A stretch of 64,000 nucleotides of DNA. It comes from Bog-950 sp964615305. GTDB lineage: Bacteria; Bacteroidota; Bacteroidia; Chitinophagales; LD1. Both the position numbers and the translations under genes were made by a program. Below are positions 9,135 through 16,600 of the stretch, piece by piece (the first letter of the stretch is position 1; the number at the start of each line of letters is the position of its first letter). Location of the stretch: assembly GCA_964615305.1 (NCBI GenBank), contig CAZTNA010000002.1, forward strand, positions 62,001-126,000, read 5' to 3'. The notes beneath the pieces are model-generated. The model had not been told where the DNA came from and made no database searches. It saw only the letters and a list, made by a program, of their open reading frames with translations.

Positions 9135-10811
9135 TTAACTCAAAGGAAAACAAAGTTCAACTTTTGTGCCGCACACCTTGTTGCTACTATCAGTCATGTC
9201 GGTGTAGATGAGGTGTTTATCGCCATCTGGTGTTTTCCAGAGCAATCGCAATGTTTCTCGTATAATGTTGGTAGAATGTGACTGATGACCCGGCAATTTT
9301 TTTGTTTCTGCGGCTAGCCGGCCTATACCGTTATCAATAATGGTTACGCAAATGATGTTTGAGTTGCGCTTTATATCAATGCCTATGTGACCAGTGCGGT
9401 CTTTAACAGCGCGTATGCCGTGGCGTATGGCATTTTCAATTAAGGGCTGTAGCAACATGCCGTGTATTTGTATCTGCTCGGGCTTTAGTTTGTTTTCAAT
9501 TTTTACATGGTATGTAAAGGAAGGATCATACCGCCTTTGTTCGAGCCGCAGGTATAGTTCCAGCATTTCAAGATTTTGAGAAAGCGGAAGTTTGGTTACC
9601 CGCGAGTTATCGAGTACCATTCGGGTTAGCCGGCTGAAATCGTGTAATATGGCTATGGTTTCAGGAGTGTTGTTTTTTGTAACGTAGTGCTCAATGGTGT
9701 TTAAAATATTGGTGTAAAAATGCGGATTCATTTGAGTTCGCAGCAGTGTAAGTTGTGTTTCGGCCTGTTGAAGTTTGGCTTCTTGTAGTTGGCGCTGGTT
9801 CACTTCTGTTTCGTAGCGGGTTTGCAGTTCCTGAATATTGCGCCCCATTTCTTCGCTATAGGCTTTGCTGTGCATTTGGGTGCATAACTCATAGTGCTTT
9901 AGGGCTTTTTGTAGCTCTCCGTTAGCTTTGTAGTATTGTGCGCTTACATAGTGCAGTATTTTAAGCACCATTGGATGGGTGCTGTCTTTGGCAAGTTGTT
10001 TTACTTTACTAAAATATTTACCGGCAGCGTCTTTTTTACGCATCTTGATACTAACGCCTGTTAACTCGGTATATAGGAGTAGTTCATCGCTGGGGTTCTT
10101 ACAATGCGGCAGTAATTGCAATGCGCTTTGCAGATGCATGTTGGCATGGCTCCATTTTTTTTCCAATGAATAAATACCGGCTATATTGGCATGACACCTG
10201 AGTGCTTGCTGGTGGTCGTTCTGCTTGAGTGCGTTTGCGGCAGCTTTTGTATAGGCTGCTATAGCTCGAGAATATTGCTTCATCCGCTTTAGTTTCATGC
10301 CGCTGGCAAAATAAAGCTGGGCGTACAGGTGCTTTTGTTTGTGCTGTGTTATTATTTGTTTGGCGTGTTCTAATACTTTATCGCCCTCGGTGTTGTTTTC
10401 AATAAGGTAGTGAAGCCCGCAGAGTTGTATTAAACTGCGGCTCATGATCTGAGTATGGCCTTCTTTTTCTTTCAGTGTCATGGCCTGTTGTAAGTACGCA
10501 ATGGCTTGCCGCATATTGCGCATAGCTATACTTACAGCGCTTAAGTTATCGAGGGCATTATAGGTAAGCACCGGGCAGTGAACCTGCTTGGCCAAGTGCA
10601 GCGATTTTTCAAAAAACTGTTTACTCTGTTTGTAATTGGTTAGTTCCAGATACAATATACCCAAGCGGTTCGCTAAACGCTGTTCCAGTTCGGGCGATAT
10701 ATGCTCTTGTTTCAGCAGGTTTTTAAACAAACGCATGGCACGAGCTTTTTCTTTTTGCTGATAACAGGCCTCTGCTTTAATATATGCCGGGTGGGTAAGT
10801 GTAATGGTCAT
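9135..10811 (-). CDS. TPR-repeat sensor histidine kinase, LytS/YehU type, apparently cytoplasmic
   Basis: 558 residues. The first ~320 are tetratricopeptide repeats (for example LEQRLANRLGILYLELTNYKQ and AYTKAAANALKQNDHQQALRC). A coiled-coil follows around 325-355 (ELQTRYETEVNQRQLQEAKLQQ), then the His_kinase domain with H-box QMNPHFYTNILNTIEHYV (phospho-acceptor His364), then an HATPase_c domain with N-box LIENAIRHGI and G-box VTIIDNGIG. The usual H-box is NPHFLFN; here Tyr-Thr replaces Leu-Phe. Unlike most Bacteroidota TPR kinases I can see neither a signal peptide nor a membrane helix between TPR and H-box, so sensing is probably cytoplasmic. It is operonic with the response regulator downstream. 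Confidence 0.92.
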   Translation of the reverse strand: MTITLTHPAYIKAEACYQQKEKARAMRLFKNLLKQEHISPELEQRLANRLGILYLELTNYKQSKQFFEKSLHLAKQVHCPVLTYNALDNLSAVSIAMRNMRQAIAYLQQAMTLKEKEGHTQIMSRSLIQLCGLHYLIENNTEGDKVLEHAKQIITQHKQKHLYAQLYFASGMKLKRMKQYSRAIAAYTKAAANALKQNDHQQALRCHANIAGIYSLEKKWSHANMHLQSALQLLPHCKNPSDELLLYTELTGVSIKMRKKDAAGKYFSKVKQLAKDSTHPMVLKILHYVSAQYYKANGELQKALKHYELCTQMHSKAYSEEMGRNIQELQTRYETEVNQRQLQEAKLQQAETQLTLLRTQMNPHFYTNILNTIEHYVTKNNTPETIAILHDFSRLTRMVLDNSRVTKLPLSQNLEMLELYLRLEQRRYDPSFTYHVKIENKLKPEQIQIHGMLLQPLIENAIRHGIRAVKDRTGHIGIDIKRNSNIICVTIIDNGIGRLAAETKKLPGHQSHSTNIIRETLRLLWKTPDGDKHLIYTDMTDSSNKVCGTKVELCFPLS

Positions 10812-10856
10812 GAAGTTGGTAATTCCGTTTGCCGAATATGCAATTATCTGTAAAAC

Positions 10857-10872
10857 CTGTTTAACTGTTTAA
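10857..10872. promoter_or_regulatory. Tandem 8-bp direct repeat, candidate LytTR-regulator operator
   Basis: CTGTTTAA occurs twice in tandem. On the reverse strand it reads AACAGTTAAACAGG, which contains ACAGTTAAA, similar to the ACAGTTAAG half-site bound by the LytTR protein AgrA. A weaker third copy, ACAGATAAT, lies 17 bp further on. The site is between the kinase gene and the divergent lipoprotein gene. Autoregulation or control of the lipoprotein is inferred; the half-site spacing is not the classical 21 bp. Confidence 0.3.
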
Positions 10873-10914
10873 CCGTAAACAAAGTTGCATTATTTAATAA
10901 CTAAATTAATAACC

Positions 10915-11349
10915 ATGAAAAAAATTGTAAAACCATTTCTGTTCTCCGTAGTCATTGTTTTTTCATTATGCTTAGTTAACTGTAACCACAAGTCTCCTGA
11001 GCATACCGAGCAAGCTGTAACCGATACGGTGGAAGTTTCTGCTTCTCCTTCTAACAAATCTGAGCCTCCGGTGGCGGAAACGGGAACCGAGTGGGAAATT
11101 AAAGTGGTAGCCGAAACTGCCGGTGGAGCACCCATAGCAGGTGTTACTGCCCGCCTCAAAAAAATGCCGGGCGATAACGAGTGTACCTATGACCAAACCC
11201 TGGTTACCGATACAGCCGGCATAGCTAAGTTTACCGGCACGGGCAGCTGCCCCTGTAAAAAATTTAAAGCCGGTGTAGTTACCGATAACTGCAACAAAAG
11301 CAAGACTGATGTAGTGTGTGGAGAAACCGTAACATTTGTGTGCCCTTAA
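10915..11349 (+). CDS. Small cysteine-rich lipoprotein
   Basis: 144 residues from ATG 10915; the frame also opens at a TTG 30 bp upstream, but MKKIVKPFLFSVVIVFSLCLVNC is a clear lipoprotein signal with a lipobox ending LVNC. The mature part starts with an acidic Glu/Thr/Ser-rich linker. A small beta-rich domain follows (EWEIKVVAETAGGAPIAGV...), resembling carboxypeptidase-regulatory or Ig-like folds. Six further cysteines (ECTYDQ, GSCPCKK, DNCNKS, VVCGE and the final FVCP) suggest disulfides. Function unknown. It is divergent from the kinase gene and followed by a good terminator, so it is probably monocistronic. Confidence 0.8.
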   Translation: MKKIVKPFLFSVVIVFSLCLVNCNHKSPEHTEQAVTDTVEVSASPSNKSEPPVAETGTEWEIKVVAETAGGAPIAGVTARLKKMPGDNECTYDQTLVTDTAGIAKFTGTGSCPCKKFKAGVVTDNCNKSKTDVVCGETVTFVCP

Positions 11350-11371
11350 GTGGGTTAACACTTAATTATAT

Positions 11372-11406
11372 AAACGCGCTTCTGCCGGGCAGGGCGCGTT
11401 TTTTCT
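11372..11406 (+). terminator. Rho-independent terminator after the lipoprotein gene
   Basis: AAACGCGC (11372-11379) pairs perfectly with GCGCGTTT (11394-11401). There is a small inner CTGC/GCAG stem, and the sequence continues into a T tract (11399-11404). It lies 23 bp after the lipoprotein stop codon. Confidence 0.85.
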
Positions 11407-11424
11407 TTGTTATAGGGGGGGTGG

Positions 11425-11462
11425 GGGTGCCGTTCGGAAAATAGTGGGTGCCGTTCGGAAAA
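11425..11462. repeat. 17-bp direct repeat at 21-bp spacing, with CCGTTCGG palindromes
   Basis: GGGTGCCGTTCGGAAAA occurs at 11425-11441 and again at 11446-11462, offset exactly 21 bp (two helical turns). Each copy carries the palindrome CCGTTCGG, and the second extends to CCGTT-n5-AACGG. A run of guanines (11415-11427, GGGGGGGTGGGGG) comes just before. The stretch 11407-11567 has no gene. This may be an operator for the small ORFs downstream; no known factor is recognised. Confidence 0.55.
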
Positions 11463-11567
11463 CGGTTTTGGTTTTTGCCCTCACCGGAGTTTAGTTTCGT
11501 ATAAGCAATAAAAAACTGAATATTTTAAAAGCAAAAACTTTGTTCTTAACCTGTAAATTACCATGTT

Positions 11568-11729
11568 ATGTTACAGTTGCTTGAAGGAAAACCCAGTTGG
11601 CCGGCACCTCCGGTTATTAAAAAACCTAAGCCCGTTGCTAAACCCAAACTTGCCTCCGGCCAACCGGGTTTGCAGCTCGATTTAGCGGCCTTGCTTTATA
11701 CAAAATTTTATGGCACCTATTACGCTTAA
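11568..11729 (+). CDS. Small Pro/Lys-rich ORF, 53 residues
   Basis: ATG at 11568 (MLQLLEGKPSWPAPPVIKKP) to a TAA at 11727. The product has a Pro/Lys-rich first half and a hydrophobic, Tyr-rich tail (LDLAALLYTKFYGTYYA). No family recognised. A second ATG at 11563 is in another frame and stops sooner. It is followed after 6 bp by another small ORF in the same direction, so the two could be co-transcribed, which is the main support for it being real. It could also be chance open sequence. Confidence 0.4.
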   Translation: MLQLLEGKPSWPAPPVIKKPKPVAKPKLASGQPGLQLDLAALLYTKFYGTYYA

Positions 11730-11735
11730 CAGAGT

Positions 11736-11861
11736 ATGAGTTTTGAAGAGTATAAGAGTAAGAAAGACGCAGAAGCCGGCACCAAAGTGCTACCTCTTAT
11801 TTTAATTCTGGCCGCTATGCTTATAGTTATGGTTTACCTGCTAACCAATATGAAAACATAA
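11736..11861 (+). CDS. Small single-pass membrane protein, 41 residues
   Basis: ATG at 11736 gives MSFEEYKSKKDAEAGTKVLP followed by an uninterrupted hydrophobic helix (LILILAAMLIVMVYLL) and a short NMKT tail. A charged, helical N-terminus with one transmembrane segment is typical of genuine small membrane proteins. It sits 6 bp after the previous small ORF. No family recognised and no function is proposed. Confidence 0.45.
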   Translation: MSFEEYKSKKDAEAGTKVLPLILILAAMLIVMVYLLTNMKT

Positions 11862-11951
11862 AGTGATGCCGAGTAACAAGTAATACGTTCCAAATTGAGC
11901 AATATCTTACTAAAACCATACTTGAATAAAAACACCAATTACTCTTACACC

Positions 11952-12131
11952 ATGAAAACCAAAACATTTATACCTGCTTCTAAATTTAGTTCATTTGTAC
12001 GCTGGGCCGTAGCCCGTTGCCCCTTCTGCCAAAAACCTGTTCACGACTGGCTGCCCGTGGCAGTGGCCCCTCCGGATCCGAAACAAATGCGCAAATACAA
12101 GCAGAGGCAGTTAGCGTATAATCTGAACTAA
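11952..12131 (+). CDS. Small basic protein with a CPFC motif, 59 residues
   Basis: ATG at 11952 (MKTKTFIPASKFSSFVRWAV) is preferred to the longer opening at 11895. The protein is basic, with a single Cys-Pro-Phe-Cys pair (RCPFCQKPVHDW), which could be half a zinc ribbon or a redox motif. A Lys/Arg/Gln-rich tail follows (MRKYKQRQLAYNLN). It is the third tiny same-strand ORF in this pocket. No family recognised; coding status is likely but unproven. Confidence 0.4.
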   Translation: MKTKTFIPASKFSSFVRWAVARCPFCQKPVHDWLPVAVAPPDPKQMRKYKQRQLAYNLN

Positions 12132-12166
12132 TTTCAATAGGTTGTTTTAGCTGTTAAAATTTATAC

Positions 12167-12629
12167 ATGCAAACACCTGTTAGCTTACACCATTGAGCAG
12201 GCAAGGGCATAGATGGTATTGAGTTTTTTTCTACCATGGCTATGGTTGAACAACTACTCGGGCCTCCCGAAAACAAAAAGGAGTACGAAGGCAAATACCG
12301 CGATAGCAGTTCTGTTTATTTGAACTATTACAGTAAAAGACTTTCGCTGCTGTTCTTAGATAAATACTTCAGCACTATTTTCTTGAATAGCGGGGTGCCT
12401 TATAGTTACGAAAAAGGCGAGTTTAGTCAGTATCAGTTTCAACACCCACTTGATATTTCTTTTGATTCGGAAATCAGCCATATACAGGCAATTTACGGTG
12501 AGCCGACCAGAGAAGGTAAGAACCAATTTTGCCACTATTCCTTATGCCACTTTGTATTATAAGGGCTTTGCCTTTGATGTAAATTTAGTAACCGGTAAAG
12601 TTGGCAACATTATTATTAAAGCAGGGTAG
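12167..12629 (+). pseudogene. Degenerate gene with in-frame stop and 1-bp frameshift
   Basis: A translation from ATG 12167 meets TGA at 12194-12196, then continues in the same frame as AGKGIDGIEFFSTMAMVEQL and runs for about 120 codons. It ends prematurely at 12562 in an unrelated-looking tail (CHYSLCHFVL). Shifting by one base within TTTT at 12527-12530 restores a plausible protein end (ATIPYATLYYKGFAFDVNLV...GNIIIKAG) with a stop at 12627-12629. The motif pattern (GKGIDGIEF, a short helix, LLGPPEN, then beta strands) is like small cytosolic proteins of about 150 residues common in Bacteroidota genomes. I cannot name the family. One stop plus one homopolymer frameshift points to decay, although sequencing error could explain the frameshift. 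Confidence 0.6.
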
Positions 12630-12858
12630 CGTTTTACCGGTTTTCTCTGCCTGTTATTCTTATTGTGGTGCTGATTAAGTAAAGGCACTTTCTGCGTTTT
12701 ATGCAGGCAGCTCATTTTATTAAAAACGGCAAAAACACCCACCGGTAACCCATTAGCTCATAACCCCATAACCCTTATGCAGCCCCTGCACCCAAACATA
12801 CTTACCACCCGCATGATGCAAACAGTGTTGGGGGGCTTTTTTAGTGCAAAACAGGGGC

Positions 12859-13164
12859 AAAAAGAGGTTTGGATGCAAGTGCCAACTACCATTTTTAAGA
12901 AAACAAATGTTTGGACGCAGTCTGTAACAGGCTTCTACACTCAAACAATTGTTTCCATGCAAGTGCCAACTTCCCCACGTATCCAAACAATTGTTTCCAT
13001 GCAAGCGCCAACTTTCCCGCGTATCCAAACAATCGTTTTTATGCAAGCGCCAACTTCCCAACGTATCCAAACAAGTGTTTTTATGCAAGTGCCAACTTTC
13101 ACACGCATCCAAACAAGTGTTTTTATGCAAGCGCCAACTACAAACCGTATTCAAACAAAAAAAT
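12859..13164. repeat. 42-bp intergenic tandem-repeat array A with phased palindromes
   Basis: Copies of the 12-mer AAACAATTGTTT or a close variant begin at 12901, 12943, 12985, 13027, 13069 and 13111, each exactly 42 bp apart. Degenerate copies at 12859 and 13153 keep the same phase. Two central copies are perfect palindromes. A second element, ATGCAAGYGCCAACTT (arms AAGT/ACTT around GCCA), follows in most units with its centre 18 bp downstream of the palindrome centre. All three forward frames and one reverse frame are free of stops here because 42 is a multiple of 3. The substitutions are not concentrated at any codon position, so coding is unlikely. Not CRISPR, since the whole unit is repeated. 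The rest of 12630-13199 shows nothing else. Confidence 0.9.
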
Positions 13165-13199
13165 CAATAACCATTACTAACCACTAAAAACTAAAAATT

Positions 13200-13265
13200 A
13201 TGGAAAGAATCTGGCACTACCTTACCAACCAGTTTATAGCAACCGGCAATGAGATTTACTTGTAA
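13200..13265 (+). CDS. Very short ORF after array A (21 residues), doubtful
   Basis: ATG 13200 to TAA 13263 encodes MERIWHYLTNQFIATGNEIYL. The ATG follows an A-rich leader. It may be a leader peptide, the surviving start of a decayed gene, or chance. It ends 35 bp before the next ORF. Nothing else supports it. Confidence 0.2.
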   Translation: MERIWHYLTNQFIATGNEIYL

Positions 13266-13300
13266 GCATACTTGTTACATTTGTGAGTAAACTTTGCACC

Positions 13301-13540
13301 ATGTTGACACCCGATGAAGAAACACAACTTGCCTGTTCGATGGTATTGATAGATCTCATTAAATCAGGTATTACTGATGCTCAGCGCACGGCAGAGTTAA
13401 CTGACTTGTTGAACGAACTGCAAGAAAGAGTTACAAACATCTGGGGATCCCTTACTGATAATGAAAAGAATCAGGCCTTGGAACGTTACCAACAAGAACG
13501 CAACAGCGGCACATACGATACACTACCGCCTCTACTATAA
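13301..13540 (+). CDS. Small acidic helical protein, unknown function
   Basis: 79 residues from ATG 13301 (MLTPDEETQLACSMVLIDLI); a GTG 18 bp upstream also opens the frame. The sequence is acidic and predicted helical (DAQRTAELTDLLNELQERVT; LTDNEKNQALERYQQERN), with no signal peptide or membrane helix. No family recognised. It lies between array A and the TonB-receptor operon, 154 bp before the receptor gene, in the same direction. That gap is AT-rich and probably holds the receptor promoter, but I see no clear -7 box. Confidence 0.5.
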   Translation: MLTPDEETQLACSMVLIDLIKSGITDAQRTAELTDLLNELQERVTNIWGSLTDNEKNQALERYQQERNSGTYDTLPPLL

Positions 13541-13694
13541 CTCAACACTTACTACGTTGCCCCCGCGCTTTGTCATAGTTTTGTCATTTTTTCAACTAAC
13601 ATATTACACCGTATCTATTTACTGCTTAACATTGTTTTGCAAAAAAAATTACATTGCACCGCTTTTGACAAAACACTGCTAAAACAAGAGAGAA

Positions 13695-16600
13695 ATGAAG
13701 AAAATCTTTACCCTCCTCACTATGTTAACCGTTTACCTATCGGTTCATGCGCAAAACGGAGAAATATCAGGAAAAGTAATTGATGAAAATGGTGAAGGAG
13801 TGCCTATTGCCAACGTAGTGATTGTAGATGGCAAGGGAGTAACCACCGGCCGCGGTACCACTACTGATTTTGATGGCAACTACTCTATTAAACCGCTGAC
13901 CCCCGGCAAGTACAACGTACAGTTTTCGTATGTTGGCTACTCATCGCAAATTCAGCAAGGCGTAGTAGTAAATGCCGATAAAGCCACCTTTATAGACATT
14001 AAGTTAAAACCATCTTCTACCGAGTTAGCCGCGGTGGAAATTGTTTCTTACAAAGTGCCTTTAATAGACCCGGGCAAAACTTCTTCGCAAAATACGGTGA
14101 GTGCCGAAGAAATAGCCAATATGCCTACCCGTAACATAACCGACATAGCTGCTACCACTGCAGGCGCATTTCAAAGCGACCAAGGTAAGGGGTTAAATGT
14201 AAAAGGAGGCCGCGAAGACGGCACCGAGTACTATATAGATGGAGTAAAAGTTACCGGTGTGCCTACCCTTCCGGCTACAGCCATAGAGCAGCTACAGGTA
14301 ATTACCGGTGGTGTGCCCGCCAAATACGGTGACGTAACAGGGGGTGTGGTAAACATTACTACCAAAGGCCCTGCCGGCCAGTTTAACGGAGGCATAGAAG
14401 CACAAACCTCTCAGGGGCTTGATGCATTTGGCTACAATCTGGTGAACGCCAACCTGACCGGCCCCATTTGGAAGAAGAAAGAATCTAAGAAAACAATCAT
14501 GGGCTTTTTTCTGGCTTTCGAATATCTTCGTCAGCAAGACCCGAACCCTTCGGCAGTAGGTGTATGGCAGGTGCGTCCCGAAAAACTCGATTCACTCCGC
14601 CAATTTCCTTTACAGAAAAAACAAACATCCACCGGTTTTGATGTAGCTTCAGAGAATCTTACCTATAAAGATATGTATAAGCAGAAGGTAAAGCCTAACA
14701 CCGTAGAACAAAACTTCCGTGGTACAGGCCGCTTAGACATTCGCCCGGCTGATAATATTAACCTGAGCTTTGGCGGCTCCGTATCGTACCGCAAGTACCA
14801 CGACTGGGTAGATAGATACACGCTTTTAAACGCTGAAAACAACCCCCTGTTTAAAGCGCTTAACTGGCGCGTGTTTGGCCGCTTTACACACAATATACAA
14901 GCCAAACAAACAGATGATGAAGGAAGTGAAGGCAAAAAGAAAAAGTCATCGGCTTTCCAAAACGCTTTTTATTCGTTACAGTTCGACTACGAAAAATACA
15001 CTGTCAGCTATGCTGATGAATCGCACGGCACCAATCCGTTTGACTACGGCTATATCGGTAAGTTCGACACCAAGCGTGCCCCCATATTTGCCTTCGATAC
15101 TTTTTATGTGGACGGCAAAACATTAGAAGGATGGAAACAAATAGGCGTGCAAGACACTTCGGTGTTGTTTACTCCAAGTGATCTGAACCCTTACGGTACC
15201 CGCTTTACACAACAGTACTATGAACTTCTAGATGCACAGGTAAATGCCGATGGCAGCTATCAGGTGTTTGGCGACAACAACAAGCAGTTTACTGCCAACA
15301 TTTTTCAGATACAGGGTAATCAGGCGCTTATCAACGGCACGCGCTCTAACATGGTTTACAATATTTGGTTTAACACCGGCCGCCAGTACAACGGCTTTGG
15401 AAAAGAAAGCGACAACGACCAATACCGTGTTCGTTTAGAAGGTGCTTTTGATATTCTAAAACCAGGTGCGCCCAGCCGAAACAAACACTCCTTTGAGTTT
15501 GGGGTAGAGTTTGAACAGCGTATTCAGCGTTCATATACTGTTTCGCCACTTGGTTTGTGGGCTCGTGCCCGTGGCTTGGTTAACACACATCTGGCCGGTT
15601 TCGACAGAGCTAATCCTATTCTGAGAATCAATGGTCAGGAATATGCTTACAACGACCCTAACCGCCCCGACTTCTATGAAACTGACACCATACTGTTTAA
15701 CCTTGGTTATACTTCAGAAAACCACAATTTCTTTGATAAGCAACTTCGCCAGGCGTTAGGCAAAGATGTAACCAATACTGACCTTATAGATGTAGATGCC
15801 CTTAACCCAGATCAGCTAAACATAAACATGTTTTCGCCTACCGAGTTATTAGGCGATGGTGCCGCTTTGGTAGCTTACCGCGGTTACGACCCTTACGGCA
15901 ACCGTTACACCAAGCAGCCTTCATTCAATGACTTTTTTACCAAGAGACGTGCAGATGGTGAATTAGAAAGAGCTATACCGGCTTTTCGCCCTATTTATAC
16001 GGCTGCTTATATTTCTGACCGCTTTTACTTCAAAGATCTTACGTTTAACGTAGGTGTGCGTATAGACCGCTTTGATGCCAATCAGCCCGTACTAAAAGAT
16101 GAGTTTTCTTTATATGGAATAAATACGGTAGCCGAAACTAAAGACCTGTCGGGCAAACCTGTTACTCACCCTTCTAACATGGACGGTAGTTATGCTGTGT
16201 ATGTAGATAACACCAATGCACCTACCGCTATAGCCGGCTACCGCAAAGGCAATATTTGGTACGACCGCTTTGGTAATGAACTTTCAAGCGGCAGAGACGT
16301 GGCAGCTGCTTCATCTACCGGTACTATTCAACCGTTTTTAAAAGATTCGAAAACGGATATTAAAGACCCCGATAAGTTTGATCCTAATCAAAGTTTTGAA
16401 GACTATAAGCCAAAGGTTATTGTAATGCCTCGTTTGCAGTTTTCATTTAACCTTACCGACCGTGCTTTGTTCTTTGCACACTACGACATTTTGAGTCAGC
16501 GCCCGCAAAGCCGCGCTATCATGGACCCTACCGACTACTTATTTTTTGTTGACAATATAGGCACGCCTATTAATAACCCTAATCTGAAACCCGAAAGAAC

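Noticed and set aside
13042..13140. Sigma-54-like TGGCAC...TTGCA on the reverse strand of array A
   Set aside because: The spacing between the two elements is about 5 bp too short for a sigma-54 promoter.
12859..13164. CRISPR-like array
   Set aside because: The entire 42-bp unit is repeated with gradual drift, with no unique spacers and no cas genes. The same applies to 56113-56420.
12777..13187. Forward and reverse ORFs across array A (up to 136 codons, 14-residue repeats)
   Set aside because: All three forward frames are open because the unit is a multiple of three with few stops; the reverse frame needs a TTG start; substitutions do not favour third codon positions.
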